Source: Chitinispirillales bacterium (GTDB lineage Bacteria > Fibrobacterota > Chitinivibrionia > Chitinivibrionales > Chitinispirillaceae). Taken from it: DNA of 64,000 nucleotides. Location: NCBI GenBank assembly GCA_031254105.1, contig JAIRVB010000049.1:1-64000 (forward strand), given 5' to 3'. The notes under the pieces were generated by a model that saw only the letters and a list, made by a program, of their open reading frames with translations, searched no databases and was not told the DNA's origin. Positions 33,511 through 43,772 of the stretch are shown piece after piece (within the stretch, counting starts at the first letter, position 1; each line of letters starts with the position of its first letter). The position numbers and the translations under genes were made by a program.

Positions 33511-34000
33511 ATGGAAAAATTAATTAATAAATCGTGGTTGATGACCGCGTTGTTATTTACAATAAATAATGTTTACGCTTCAGAGAAAGCTGCCGCCGCT
33601 GTGACCAATATCAAAGCCGATACTTTGTGCATTTACAAGATGAGCAATTATTCCGGGCATACAGGAACAACATCTCTTTCGGGATGCCGCTCAATTAACC
33701 TCTTTTCTAAACTCTACCGGATATGATGAGAACAGTCGGACAACCATCAGAAAAAAAACACACCGGCCGAATTTCAAAAAATGGACATATTTTGTGTTTG
33801 CGGGGCCCGGCTGGCCGCGTAATACAGATATTTCATATGAAAGAGATACTATTACTGTGACCTTTACCAGTTTCATTCCTCCGGAAATTCCCGGCGGCCC
33901 CGATTATGCGCTTCCTGCTCCGTTTGTTTTCGTATATTTCATTCCTTTTACAGAAAAAACAATTAGATTCGCAGATATTATAAAACGGGAAGAGCAATAG
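33511..34000 (+). pseudogene. Frameshifted secreted protein gene
   Basis: The first part encodes a signal peptide (LINKSWLMTALLFTINNVYA) and about 35 mature residues in one frame. From about 33662 a second frame continues without stop to 34000: QEQHLFRDAAQLTSFLNSTG, WTYFVFAGPGWPRN, TVTFTSFIPPEIPGG. The two overlap near 33644-33720, so one indel joins them into a ~160-residue secreted protein. The family is unknown. It follows a FISUMP remnant, so the region is decaying. A sequencing error is the alternative. Confidence 0.6.
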
Positions 34001-34078
34001 ATACTGTATTTCATTCGGTTTACAGAAAAGACAGTTTAAGTAGATTTATATACGTTTGATATGGGTGCGCCCGGCAAT

Positions 34079-35467
34079 TTAATTAGTAACTTCTCTCCCC
34101 CTAACCATCGGTTTTGACAAAGAGAGCATTATAGTTCCGTTTTTAAAAATATTAACCATTCCGGTAGATTCCGAAATAGTAATTGCCAAGGCTTTGGTGC
34201 AGCTTGTTATTCCCGCGGCTGCGGCGTGTCTTGCCCCAAACCCGCCCGGCAGCATCTCATGCGAATCTGTAACCTGCGGGCGAAGGTAGCTGCCTGCGGA
34301 TAGAATAACGCCATCTCCTGTAATTATAAACGCTCCGTCAATCGAGGCGAATTCCTTGATTGTCTCTGTAAGTCCGGGGTCTATAATGTTGCGTTCCGCC
34401 TCGCTATAACCCCTAAATGGGTTTATTATAAGCTGGCGTACATGACCATTTACAGAATTAGTATCACCCAAAACAAAAATTGTCCCCAGAGGCTTGCCTT
34501 CCCTGCCCTCTACAGCCATCTCTCCGGCAAGTCCGATAACCCTTTCAAACACCTCCGGCTTAATGTCGGAAGGCAAAAGATTATGCGCGGTCAGAAAAAA
34601 GAAATCATATTCCATGGCTATGTCAACGCATACTATGGTATCAAAGATTGAGCCGCTTACGCCTCCTGAGACGCATACGATTTTATCTTCCTTTTTTACA
34701 AATCCCCGTGAAAGCGCCAGTAGAATACCTATTTTAAGCTGACTGGTTCTTGATACAGGTATGGGAGGAGCCTGCACAACTCCGATTACTTTTTTATCGC
34801 GGGTGAGATCAAACCGGGTCTTGTTGTTTGTGACAATTATCAGTTTGTTGCGCGCTCCGAGTTGTTCCAGGAAATCGTTGTCTTTTACTACATCCGCAAA
34901 TACCATAATAGCCCGGGCGTCAAAATCGCGGGCAAGATTCATCGCCGCTCCGAGAATTGGAGAGGCGGTTTTACGCACAGCGCGTCTGCGCTCCTTTTTC
35001 TCAAACAATCCTTTTTTAAGGGCAGCGCTCAATACTCTCAGATCTACTACCGCATCCTGCGACAGTATCTGCTCCCTGATCTCTTCTGATTTGAAAAACG
35101 CGGCTATCTCAGCAAGGATTTCGATTTGCCGGGTGTTCTCGGCATCTTCCCTGGAGACAAGCAAGATTACAATATGCGCCGAAGCGTTGCGGGCGGCGTC
35201 ATAGTTAATTCCCGCTATGCTGCGTCCGACCACGATTGCAAACTCTTCTTTTATCGGACAGCCTCTCGCGTGAGGCAAAGCCACCCCATTACCAATAAAG
35301 GTAGAAGAGCTCTCTTCCCGTTTAAGAATCTCTTCAAGTATCGGTTTTTGTTTGCTGATCTCAGCCGCCTTGCATAGCACCGAAGCCAGCTCACGAAATG
35401 AGCCTGTCTTATCCTCAGAAACGATATCAATAACCGCCGGTGTAGCAAGATACTGTTCAAAAGACAT
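34079..35467 (-). CDS. Diadenylate cyclase fused to PTS EIIA-like and PK_C-like domains
   Basis: A 462-residue protein with three domains. Residues 1-155 are a PTS EIIA type 2 domain with the phospho-accepting His66 in VALPHARG. Residues about 165-285 resemble the pyruvate kinase C-terminal domain (DARAIMVFADVV, then NKLIIVTNNKTRFD). Residues about 300-460 are a DAC (DisA_N-type) domain: GREGKPLGTIFVLGD, IDGAFIITGDGV, GFGARHAAAAGITSCTKALA and VSES-like ISESTGMV. DAC enzymes make c-di-AMP from two ATP. The catalytic motif reads RHA instead of the usual RHR. The PK_C-like + DAC order recalls archaeal DacZ. The EIIA fusion suggests control by carbon status. Confidence 0.85.
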   Translation of the reverse strand: MSFEQYLATPAVIDIVSEDKTGSFRELASVLCKAAEISKQKPILEEILKREESSSTFIGNGVALPHARGCPIKEEFAIVVGRSIAGINYDAARNASAHIVILLVSREDAENTRQIEILAEIAAFFKSEEIREQILSQDAVVDLRVLSAALKKGLFEKKERRRAVRKTASPILGAAMNLARDFDARAIMVFADVVKDNDFLEQLGARNKLIIVTNNKTRFDLTRDKKVIGVVQAPPIPVSRTSQLKIGILLALSRGFVKKEDKIVCVSGGVSGSIFDTIVCVDIAMEYDFFFLTAHNLLPSDIKPEVFERVIGLAGEMAVEGREGKPLGTIFVLGDTNSVNGHVRQLIINPFRGYSEAERNIIDPGLTETIKEFASIDGAFIITGDGVILSAGSYLRPQVTDSHEMLPGGFGARHAAAAGITSCTKALAITISESTGMVNIFKNGTIMLSLSKPMVRGREVTN

Positions 35468-35535
35468 TTTTAGTTAGATTCTCCGCTGCGAGATAGTTGA
35501 GCCTCGGCATGCCTCGGCTTTATAAATCTGATTTG

Positions 35536-36675
35536 CTATAGAAATGAGTTATTCTCTTCCTGTTGAATAATGGCTGCCGCGAAATAATCTATAACGTGCG
35601 GCTTGACCGCCGTAACTTTTCCGCGTTTGATATGTACAGCTTTGAGTTTGCGAAGTTGTTTCAAACCCTCTTTGACGATCTGTTCTTCAGTCAGGCTGTC
35701 AAGGGTTCTGGTATTTTGTTTTGCTTTGCGTACAGCAGCTTTAAGTTTCTGCGCTCTATTCTCCAGTTCCGCAACCCAGACAGCCATTTCACCGCTTGTT
35801 TTAAGAGCTGCGCAAACTATATGAACAGGCAAAATTCGATAAAGAGAGATAAACTTATTGTAAATCACTTCACTTACTTTATCAAGCGATGCTCTGTGAG
35901 CGGAGAACTCATCCCTTGCTTTTTGAACACGGTTGGTTTCCAGATCTACTATGGATTTAACCGGTATGGGAGAGTCATAGTCCATGTATATAGATCCGTA
36001 AGAGTACCATAACCGCTTGGCAAGAAAAAATCTGGCAAAAGCTATTATGTCAGCTCCAAAATAATAGATATCCCCCAGCATCCGTGTAAAAAACCTGTTT
36101 GACTTCTTTCTATATTTTTTGCCTTTGAGAAGCAAAGGAAAAAATGGCACATCCGGTGGGCAGTCATAAGATACCGCTACCGGCAGAAGGTAAACATCCC
36201 TGTTTAAATCTGACGCCTGAGAGAGCAGCGCTGCGTTTAAGACACCTCCCTTTATTTCAAGCATAGATCCGCTGTAGCTGCGTCCTCCCTCCGGAAAGAC
36301 AAGCACAACGTTCTGGTTTTCAAGCATTTTCACAACATCCGCACAGAGCTTGCGTACATAGTTTCGTTCAAAACCCTTGTCACGCGATACGGTAAACGCG
36401 CCAAACGCGCGAAAGCGCGGGCCGATCCAGGGAAGTTTCGTAAGGTTATCGCCTGCCGCAAAGCGCAAGTTTTTAAAGCCCATTTGAAAGAGGTTATTAC
36501 CCACGAAAAAATAATCCACATGGCTGCGGTGAGTACTTACTACCATAACCGGAGACTTTTGAATCTCCGCGGCGTCAAGCTCGGGCCCTTCAATATGTAC
36601 ATTGGAAAAAACATTATCGAAAAATTTTTTAATGCCCAGACTGACTTCAGCAACTTGATTGTGATGGTTTTCCAT
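35536..36675 (-). CDS. PlsB/PlsC-type glycerol-phosphate acyltransferase
   Basis: A 379-residue membrane-associated acyltransferase. Catalytic block I is THRSHVDYF (H49-x4-D54) and block III is FPEGGRSYSGSMLEIKGG (about residues 145-162). Together they match the GPAT (PlsB) subgroup more than LPA acyltransferases. It would place an acyl chain on glycerol-3-phosphate or a related acceptor for phospholipid synthesis. It is much shorter than E. coli PlsB (about 800), keeping the catalytic domain and a helical C-terminus. It follows the Wzz-like gene on the same strand and is possibly co-transcribed. Confidence 0.85.
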   Translation of the reverse strand: MENHHNQVAEVSLGIKKFFDNVFSNVHIEGPELDAAEIQKSPVMVVSTHRSHVDYFFVGNNLFQMGFKNLRFAAGDNLTKLPWIGPRFRAFGAFTVSRDKGFERNYVRKLCADVVKMLENQNVVLVFPEGGRSYSGSMLEIKGGVLNAALLSQASDLNRDVYLLPVAVSYDCPPDVPFFPLLLKGKKYRKKSNRFFTRMLGDIYYFGADIIAFARFFLAKRLWYSYGSIYMDYDSPIPVKSIVDLETNRVQKARDEFSAHRASLDKVSEVIYNKFISLYRILPVHIVCAALKTSGEMAVWVAELENRAQKLKAAVRKAKQNTRTLDSLTEEQIVKEGLKQLRKLKAVHIKRGKVTAVKPHVIDYFAAAIIQQEENNSFL

Positions 36676-36700
36676 TTTGCGGCTCTCCCAAACAGCTCTA

Positions 36701-37711
36701 TTAGATTATCTTTTTAAGCTCTTTGCGTATCATATCCACCCATTTGCGGCTTTCACTGTCGGTGTTGCCGGGGCCAAAAATATAATGTGCGAAAATAAGC
36801 ACTACGGAACTGATGAAAAACATCACAAAAAAACCGGCAACCGGATATAGTATCTTTTCCCTGCTACGCTGCTTGTAACAGAACGGCCGGTCAAGCACCT
36901 TGAATGCCTCTTTACTGACTACCATAGCTTTTTCTATCTCCGCTGCGATTTTTTCCTGTAGTTTTTCTCTAAGCAGAGGATCCGGGATAGTAAAAAGTTG
37001 TTTTTCGAGATAACTAACGTTCTCTTTTGCTTCTGTTTGGATATCTGTTCTGATGTAGTAGTCAAGATGCTCAAGAAATCTGTCCAAAACTTTGTAGCTG
37101 AAAAGGGAATCGCTGCTTTTAACCTCCAATATCAAAGTTCCCTCTTTTGTGACACTTTGTTTGAAGAACTCTTTATTGAAAACGTTCGTCAATTCTTTCG
37201 GTCTGCGTAATCTGAATTCTCCTTCGATTTCATTCCATACTCCGGTTGTTGTATCATAGTATTTCCGGTAGAGTTTTGGCATCGCCTTAGCGTAAATTTC
37301 ATTGGTTAAATCATACTTGTCAATAACCTGGGCATTGAACTCACGGCTGTTAAGGTAAAGTTGTATTTTATCAAGTCCGGGGTTGCCCGCAAGGTTAAGC
37401 TGACCTGCCAAACTCCCAAAAGCGCCGAGCGCACCAAGATTGGCAGATTGTCTTTCCGATTCTTTAGCTGTAACGACAGCTTCCGCGATAAAAGTGGGAG
37501 CCTTGAAACGCGCCGCAATGAACCCGCCGACAAATCCAATGCCGCAAAGTATGATTATAAGTGTTTTGTGCTTTATAAAAACGTACAAGAGTTCAAGGAT
37601 ATTTATTTCATCACCGGAACCGTCCGTTTCGGCAAGGTTTCTCTGAGGCGCTTGATTGATTCGGTCAACAGAAGATTTGGCTGTTTGTAGTGTGTCTATC
37701 ATACCTGTCAT
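36701..37711 (-). CDS. Wzz-family polysaccharide chain-length determinant
   Basis: From the ATG at 37711 the protein has 336 residues. It has an N-terminal membrane helix (TLIIILCGIGFVGGFIAARF), a periplasmic domain with coiled-coil parts, and a C-terminal helix (VAGFFVMFFISSVVLIFAHY). The proline- and Gly-containing motif before TM2 is present. Wzz proteins set O-antigen or capsule length. There is no tyrosine-kinase domain attached. Two ATGs follow closely (37711 and 37702), and an upstream one (37771) adds non-family residues. No O-antigen genes lie next to it. Confidence 0.85.
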   Translation of the reverse strand: MTGMIDTLQTAKSSVDRINQAPQRNLAETDGSGDEINILELLYVFIKHKTLIIILCGIGFVGGFIAARFKAPTFIAEAVVTAKESERQSANLGALGAFGSLAGQLNLAGNPGLDKIQLYLNSREFNAQVIDKYDLTNEIYAKAMPKLYRKYYDTTTGVWNEIEGEFRLRRPKELTNVFNKEFFKQSVTKEGTLILEVKSSDSLFSYKVLDRFLEHLDYYIRTDIQTEAKENVSYLEKQLFTIPDPLLREKLQEKIAAEIEKAMVVSKEAFKVLDRPFCYKQRSREKILYPVAGFFVMFFISSVVLIFAHYIFGPGNTDSESRKWVDMIRKELKKII

Positions 37712-37859
37712 ACAATTTTTGTTATATTGTTGATTTCTATATGGGAAAAGTACCGTTACTAATTTAGACAAAGGGTTTGCCTGAGTTTAATTAACCGGAG
37801 TTGAAATTTCCGGAGGTTACTTTAAAAATAGTACAGGTTTACGTTGGAATTCAAGAGAT

Positions 37860-37985
37860 AGAGCTCAGAACTCAAGACTCTCTGCTCAAAACTTATAATT
37901 TTAGAATTTAGAAAAGCTGTAACCTTGCAGCGCGTTCACGAAATTTCTACATGGAAGGACGACTCTCGTAGTCTGAGTTTTGAGC
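37860..37985. repeat. Heptamer-arm inverted repeat (gctcaaaac type)
   Basis: The left arm has gagctcagaactcaagactc, then gctcaaaac. The right arm has gagttttgagc. Spacing is about 70 bp. It sits in the gene-free interval 37712-38133 between the divergent Wzz-like gene and pgi. No other feature was recognised in that interval. Confidence 0.5.
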
Positions 37986-38133
37986 TACTCTGTGTCATCA
38001 GAACCGCAAAATATCTTCACCCGGCGGTCACAAATTACTATATTATCTTTCCCGCTTAAATAACAAAATGAGGCATATAACTTTAGTACTATACATTTAT
38101 AAAAATATTTACCTTCCAAAAGGAGCCGCTGTC

Positions 38134-39477
38134 ATGCAGAATATCTGGTACAATGACAAATTTTTGTCAAACTTTTTATCAGCTTCGGAACTTGACTGTT
38201 ATAACCCTTCCGTCGCTCACGCGGAAAAATTGCTCAAGGACAAAAGCGGCCCGGGTAATGACTTTTTAGGCTGGCTTGATCTGCCGAAGAAAACAGGCTG
38301 CGATGTAATAAAGTCACTTAACGACAAAGCTCAGGAAATCCGCTCAAAGGCGGATGTTCTTATCTGTATCGGCATAGGAGGGTCATACCTTGGGGCAAAG
38401 GCTGCCATAGAATTTTCGGCGCCTTCGTTTGAGGGTCTGCGTAAACCGCAGGTACTCTTTGCCGGACACACAATCAACAGCGATTATCTCTCCGATCTGC
38501 TTGAATTTGTAAAGGATAAAGAGGTAGCTGTAAACGTGATATCAAAAAGCGGAACAACCACAGAACCAGCTATAGCTTTCCGTGTGATACGCCAGTGGAT
38601 GGAACAGCGCTACGGCAAGAAAGAAGCCGCCAGCCGCATTGTCGCGACTACAGACGCGTCTAAAGGCGCTCTGCGCAAGCTTGCCAAAGAGGAAGGATAC
38701 GCGGCGTTTGAAATCCCCGATGATGTAGGCGGGCGTTTTTCTGTGCTTACTCCGGTAGGCCTTCTGCCCATCGCTGTGGCAGGTATTGACATCGGAAAAC
38801 TTATTGAGGGCGCTTCTCAGGCGTATGATTTTTGCAGCGGTGATAATATCGAAACCAACATCGCAGGACGCTACGCGGCAATAAGAAACATTCTGTTTAG
38901 AAAAGGTTATACAACAGAGGTGATGGCTACTTTCCAGCCTCAGCTCCACTATATAAATGAATGGTGGAAGCAGCTTGCCGGAGAGAGTGAAGGCAAAGAC
39001 GGTACAGGTATTTTCCCTGCCGGGCTTGACTACACTACAGATCTTCACTCTCTGGGCCAGTGGCTGCAGGAGGGTGTGCGCAACGTGTTTGAAACGTTCA
39101 TGATCCTCAAGAAAACAGCTAAAACCATGATAGTTCCAAAGTTCGATGATGACAGCGATGATCTCAACTATTTAGCGGGTAGAAGCTTTGAAGATATAAA
39201 CGAAAAAGCGTTTCAGGGAACAATGCTTGCCCACCTTGACGGCGGAGTGCCATCCGCAACCCTCATGCTTACTGACAGAAGCGAGACTACGTTAGGTCAG
39301 CTTTTCTATTTCTTCGAAAAAGCTGTGGCGCTTTCAGGCTATATCCTTCGCGTCAATCCTTTCGATCAGCCCGGGGTGGAAGCGTACAAAAAGAATATGT
39401 TCGCACTTTTGGGAAAGAAAGGCTTTGAGAAGCAGGCTGAGGCGCTTTCAAGCCGTACCAGGGATATCGCGATATAG
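38134..39477 (+). CDS. pgi: Glucose-6-phosphate isomerase
   Basis: PGI interconverts glucose-6-phosphate and fructose-6-phosphate. From the ATG at 38134 (AAAAGGAG upstream) it has 447 residues, the compact bacterial length. Visible blocks are CIGIGGSYLGAKAA, SKSGTTTEPAIAFRV, GGRFSVLTPVGLLP, QPQLHYINEWWKQLAGESEG, FPAGLDYTTDLHS and NPFDQPGVEAYK. Catalytic Glu and His positions are therefore kept. A strong terminator follows and separates it from the AT-rich defence module. Confidence 0.96.
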   Translation: MQNIWYNDKFLSNFLSASELDCYNPSVAHAEKLLKDKSGPGNDFLGWLDLPKKTGCDVIKSLNDKAQEIRSKADVLICIGIGGSYLGAKAAIEFSAPSFEGLRKPQVLFAGHTINSDYLSDLLEFVKDKEVAVNVISKSGTTTEPAIAFRVIRQWMEQRYGKKEAASRIVATTDASKGALRKLAKEEGYAAFEIPDDVGGRFSVLTPVGLLPIAVAGIDIGKLIEGASQAYDFCSGDNIETNIAGRYAAIRNILFRKGYTTEVMATFQPQLHYINEWWKQLAGESEGKDGTGIFPAGLDYTTDLHSLGQWLQEGVRNVFETFMILKKTAKTMIVPKFDDDSDDLNYLAGRSFEDINEKAFQGTMLAHLDGGVPSATLMLTDRSETTLGQLFYFFEKAVALSGYILRVNPFDQPGVEAYKKNMFALLGKKGFEKQAEALSSRTRDIAI

Positions 39478-39505
39478 TTTTGTAAAATATGCCATGATGA
39501 TATGG

Positions 39506-39537
39506 CGGCGCCCTATAGTTAAGGGCGCCGTTCTTTG
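39506..39537 (+). terminator. Terminator after pgi
   Basis: CGGCGCCC-tatagttaa-GGGCGCCG followed by ttctttg, 28 bp after the pgi stop. Confidence 0.8.
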
Positions 39538-39574
39538 ATTGAAGTATTCTATGGGAGTGGGGTTTAGAGTTTTT

Positions 39575-40846
39575 ATGGAAGCGAAAAACCTAAGGTTTGA
39601 AGATATAAAAATAGACCCAGAGTGGCATTTTAAAAATGTTCGCTCTATAGAACGATTTACTCATGGTTATCATCGGTATCCAGCTAAGTTTTTGCCTGAT
39701 TTAGTAAAGAAATTAATTGAAGAGCATACCAAGCTCAATGATACAATTGCGGATGTATTTGCAGGTTGTGGTACAACACTTGTTGAAGCTAAACTTCATG
39801 GCAGAAAATCCATTGGTGTAGATATTAATCCTGTGGCGGAACTTATTACAAAAGTAAAAACCAATCCAATAAAACCAACTATCTTACAAAAACAGTTTGA
39901 CCGTTTAACTGATAGGTTTAGCCAATTTAATTTAAATAGTTATTCAAAAATTTCAAAGCATGAGCGCATTGACTATTGGTTTGTCCCTGAAAATAAAAAT
40001 AAAATCGCTTTTTTATACGATAATATATTAAAAATTAGAAATAAAAGTGTGAAAGGATTTTTTCTTGTATCACTTTCTCATATCTTAAAAAACTGTTCTC
40101 GATGGTTACAGTCAAGTACCAAACCGCAGGTTGATCCTAAAAAACCTTTAATAGACCCGTTCAGTGCGTTTAATTACCATACTAAGCAAATGATAAAAAA
40201 GAATAAAGAATTTTATGGATATTTGGAAGAAAAAGACTTTTTAGATACGCGGTGTGAAATCAAATTGGAAGACGCGAGAAAAACCTCTATTGCAGCAGGT
40301 TCTGTTGCAGCCATTATTACATCACCGCCCTATGTTACGTCATACGAATATGCGGATATACACCAATTAACCGCTTATTGGTACGAATACGTTACAGATT
40401 TAGCCAGTTTTAGACGAAATTTTATAGGTACGTTTTATTCGCAGAATCAGAGTCTCAAATGTCATTCTATGCAAGCCCAAAAAATAGTTGATCAACTATT
40501 TTCCAAAGATGGTAGAGTCGCAAAAGAAGTCGCAAATTATTTTAAAAACATGCAAAATGTTGCAGAAGAGATGTATCGCATTTTGTGCAATAATGGGCAT
40601 GTTTGTGTTGTTATTGGTAATACAACTCTTCGTAATGTTAAAATAGAGTCTGCAGAGGTGTTTGTAGAACTGTTAGAGCAAACAGGATTTAAGATTAAAG
40701 ATGTAATTAAGCGAAGCATTCCAAATAAATTGATTCCTACTATTAGGGATAAAACTACGGGAAAGTTTGTGAAACTAAATAGTGCTAACAGCAAGTTAGT
40801 TTATCCTGAGGAATATATATTGATTGCAAGAAAGAGAGAAATATGA
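39575..40846 (+). CDS. DNA methyltransferase (N4-cytosine/N6-adenine class)
   Basis: From the ATG at 39575 the protein has 423 residues. ATG 39551 and TTG 39539 are other in-frame choices. It carries SAM motif I FAGCGTT (about residues 62-68) and catalytic motif IV TSPPYVTSYEY (about 249), so the target is a base amino group; SPPY favours N4-cytosine. The probable target-recognition part lies between motif I and motif IV. It overlaps the next gene by 4 bp (ATGA), so both are co-translated. The AT-rich composition differs from pgi and uvrC, a sign of transfer. It would protect the host from the partner nuclease. Confidence 0.88.
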   Translation: MEAKNLRFEDIKIDPEWHFKNVRSIERFTHGYHRYPAKFLPDLVKKLIEEHTKLNDTIADVFAGCGTTLVEAKLHGRKSIGVDINPVAELITKVKTNPIKPTILQKQFDRLTDRFSQFNLNSYSKISKHERIDYWFVPENKNKIAFLYDNILKIRNKSVKGFFLVSLSHILKNCSRWLQSSTKPQVDPKKPLIDPFSAFNYHTKQMIKKNKEFYGYLEEKDFLDTRCEIKLEDARKTSIAAGSVAAIITSPPYVTSYEYADIHQLTAYWYEYVTDLASFRRNFIGTFYSQNQSLKCHSMQAQKIVDQLFSKDGRVAKEVANYFKNMQNVAEEMYRILCNNGHVCVVIGNTTLRNVKIESAEVFVELLEQTGFKIKDVIKRSIPNKLIPTIRDKTTGKFVKLNSANSKLVYPEEYILIARKREI

Positions 40847-43314
40847 ATATTGAAAATATTGGGTCTAAAATTGACGTTATTCCTGTAACAATAAGCTATA
40901 GAATTATTGAGCTTTTTTCTGCCGGATTATATTCGAGTCCCAATAAAGCATTTGAAGAATTGGTAAGTAATTCTTATGATGCAGGAGCAACTCAAGTATC
41001 CGTTTACATTCCAACAGATAAAAGTCTCCCTGATTCGATTTTGTGGGTTGCGGATAATGGATGCTCTATGGATAAAGAAGGACTAAAGCAATTTTGGAAA
41101 ATAGGTGAATCACAAAAAAGACAATTGGAAAATACTTATAGACTACCTATAGGAAAATTTGGCATAGGTAAATTAGCAACTTATATCTTAACTCAAAAAC
41201 TTACTTTAATATGCAAATCAACCACAGGACAATATTTTGCAGTAGCAATGAACTATTCAATGATCAATAAAGATCAATCAAATGAAACGATCGAACTAGA
41301 TGAAAAAGAAATGACATTAAAGGAAGTCCAAACACTATTGTCTCCATTGATTAAGAAAGGTGAACAGAATCTACTATCTTTTAAACTTTGGGGAGACGAC
41401 TGTGAAAAAACTTGGACATTTGTTATCCTTTCTGAATTAAAACCCAAGGCAAGTGAGATTAAAGATGGTCGTTTAAAATGGATTTTAAGTACTGCGTTGC
41501 CATTAAATCCTAATTTTAACTTAACTTTTAATGGGGTACTTGTTCAATCTAATAAAATTAATATTTCCCCTTGGAAAACATGGATCATTGGTAAAGATGA
41601 TGATATTGCGAATAATACCAAATATAGTTATAAGGTAGATGAATATTTGGGACAACCATGTGTACACTTACCAAACCTTAAAAATGTTGTTGGACAAATT
41701 GATTTATACCGGGACACTCTTTTAACTGGTAAATCTCAAGATTTGGGTAGAAGTCATGGAATATTTTTGACTGTTAGAGGACGGTTGATAAATATTGATG
41801 ACCCTTTGCTTGGGATGGAAGCATTGTCGCATGGCGCATTTAATAGGATTAGAATAATGGTAAATGTAGATGAACTGGATGAATATATTACTTCGACAAG
41901 AGAATCAATCAAATCATCTCTAGCACTTGAAGATTTAAGAGAGTATATAAAAAGAAAATTTTTTCAAATAAAAGATTGGTATTATGAAACTGTGGCTGAT
42001 GAGGAAAAACAAAATAGAGCTTCCCATAAAATATCATATGCTTCTGCAAGTTTGTCCAGGAGGCCTATAATTGTAGCTGCAAAAAAATTTTTTGATGGAC
42101 AATTACAAGAATTAGTACTAACAGACATGCCTAAAAATCTTACGCCTCAAGAGAAAAAAGATTTTATTACAAAGCTTGAGGTAGATTTAACAACAGACGA
42201 AGGTATTATTAAAAATGTCCAATGGGTTACTTTAAACCCAGAGGACCCTATTGCTAAGTTTGATTTGATAACAGGTCTCGCCAAGATTAATTTAATGCAC
42301 CCTTTTTTTGCTAATTTTTTGGAAGAAGTTAGGTCTTTACTGCCATTTCAACTTATTGCATTAACAGAAATTCTAACGGAATGTTTTCTACTTGATAGTG
42401 GGATAGCTCAAGATGATGTAAGAGATATTATGTTTAAACGAGACGCTATTCTAAGAGAACTTACATTTAGTGATAAACCCAACGCTCCATTTGTTGCTTC
42501 CTTACTAAATGCAGCTTTAGGTAATTCGAATGGATTAGAAAAAGCTGTTTCTCAAGCATTCAATTCTTTAGGTTACGAGTCAACACCTATTGGCGGATCT
42601 GGAAAACCAGATGGGAAAGCAGTAGCTTATTTAGGCCCATTAAATTCTCAAGACAATTATTCATTAATATTCGATGCGAAAAGTACATCCAAAGATAAAA
42701 TTAAGGCTACAACATCTCACATATCAGGTGTTGATCGCCATAGGGATGATTATAATGCCACTTTCGCTTGCATTGTAGCAATTGATTTTGAAGGAGCCGA
42801 AAATCCAGAATCTGCTGTTAATAAAGAAGCTAAAAAACACAAAATTAATTTGATTAGAGCTAAAGATTTAATGACATTGGTTCTATTATCAAGCCCTAAG
42901 CAAATTGGATTAAAAGAGTTAAAATCGTTTTTTGGGAGTTACCATACTGTAATAGAAACATCACAATGGATTGAGGATTTAAAAAACAAAGAAGTCACGT
43001 TAGGCCCAGTTAAAGAGTTATTAGAAGAAGCATTCAACCTTATAAAATCAGATACTGAGCCAGCATATTTGAGTGCCTTGAGAATGAGCAACGCGACATT
43101 AAAGAAACATTCTCTTGACGAATTGAAGTCACTAGTTCAGAGTCTTGAACGATTGGCCCCTGGTTATATAACCATTTGCCATAATGACATCGTCAGCTTG
43201 AATGTGCCTCCAGAAAAAATATTAAGGGCAATAAATCACACATTTGATGCAGATGTTCCTGTTGAGTTCCGAGATATGTATATTGATGCCTTTACATCTA
43301 TAAAACCTTCATAA
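40843..43314 (+). CDS. GHKL (MutL/MORC-like) ATPase fused to PD-(D/E)XK restriction nuclease
   Basis: An 823-residue protein. The N-terminal 110 residues show the Bergerat ATP fold: [12 protein letters not shown] (E39, N43), VADNGCSMD (D71) and GKFGIGK (104-110). A transducer-like middle follows. Near residues 585-615 the nuclease core appears: [12 protein letters not shown] and SLIFDAKST, i.e. PD and DxK. Iyer, Abhiman and Aravind (2008) described MutL/MORC-like ATPases in restriction-modification operons, and this fits that class. The methyltransferase partner overlaps by 4 bp. A likely role is ATP-dependent cleavage of unmethylated DNA. The C-terminal 130 residues are unassigned. Confidence 0.85.
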   Translation: MNIENIGSKIDVIPVTISYRIIELFSAGLYSSPNKAFEELVSNSYDAGATQVSVYIPTDKSLPDSILWVADNGCSMDKEGLKQFWKIGESQKRQLENTYRLPIGKFGIGKLATYILTQKLTLICKSTTGQYFAVAMNYSMINKDQSNETIELDEKEMTLKEVQTLLSPLIKKGEQNLLSFKLWGDDCEKTWTFVILSELKPKASEIKDGRLKWILSTALPLNPNFNLTFNGVLVQSNKINISPWKTWIIGKDDDIANNTKYSYKVDEYLGQPCVHLPNLKNVVGQIDLYRDTLLTGKSQDLGRSHGIFLTVRGRLINIDDPLLGMEALSHGAFNRIRIMVNVDELDEYITSTRESIKSSLALEDLREYIKRKFFQIKDWYYETVADEEKQNRASHKISYASASLSRRPIIVAAKKFFDGQLQELVLTDMPKNLTPQEKKDFITKLEVDLTTDEGIIKNVQWVTLNPEDPIAKFDLITGLAKINLMHPFFANFLEEVRSLLPFQLIALTEILTECFLLDSGIAQDDVRDIMFKRDAILRELTFSDKPNAPFVASLLNAALGNSNGLEKAVSQAFNSLGYESTPIGGSGKPDGKAVAYLGPLNSQDNYSLIFDAKSTSKDKIKATTSHISGVDRHRDDYNATFACIVAIDFEGAENPESAVNKEAKKHKINLIRAKDLMTLVLLSSPKQIGLKELKSFFGSYHTVIETSQWIEDLKNKEVTLGPVKELLEEAFNLIKSDTEPAYLSALRMSNATLKKHSLDELKSLVQSLERLAPGYITICHNDIVSLNVPPEKILRAINHTFDADVPVEFRDMYIDAFTSIKPS

Positions 43315-43337
43315 TTGAAACAAATGGATTTCCTAAC

Positions 43338-43754
43338 ATGAAATCATACCGAAAAGAACTAATCTTCAAAACCCCTAACCGCCGCGACTACATAAACATC
43401 ACGCCGCAGGTAGAGGAAGCGCTACGGGAAAGCGGCATAAAAGAGGGTCTCTGCCTCGTCAACGCGATGCACATCACCGCAAGCGTATACATCAACGATG
43501 ATGAGAGGGGCTTACTAAAAGACTTTGACGACTGGCTTGACTCACTCGCTCCCCACGAACCGATCTCCCGCTACCGTCACAACGGAGCTGAAGACAACGG
43601 CGACGCTCATCTTAAACGTCAGGTAATGGGCAGAGAAGTTGTGGTTGCGGTAACAAACGGAAAACTTGATTTTGGCACTTGGGAACAAATATTTTATGGT
43701 GAATTTGACGGCAGAAGACCAAAGCGGGTGCTTATTAAAATAATCGGTGAATGA
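43338..43754 (+). CDS. YjbQ-family (UPF0047) protein
   Basis: A 138-residue single-domain protein with [32 protein letters not shown] and [16 protein letters not shown], the conserved blocks of UPF0047/YjbQ. Members have weak thiamine-phosphate synthase activity in vitro, but the physiological role is uncertain. It follows the nuclease gene by 23 bp on the same strand, yet its codon use is back to genome-like, so it is probably not part of the defence module. It may share a transcript with the ParB-like gene (18 bp gap). Confidence 0.9.
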   Translation: MKSYRKELIFKTPNRRDYINITPQVEEALRESGIKEGLCLVNAMHITASVYINDDERGLLKDFDDWLDSLAPHEPISRYRHNGAEDNGDAHLKRQVMGREVVVAVTNGKLDFGTWEQIFYGEFDGRRPKRVLIKIIGE

Positions 43755-43772
43755 CATTTAACAAAGGGGCAA

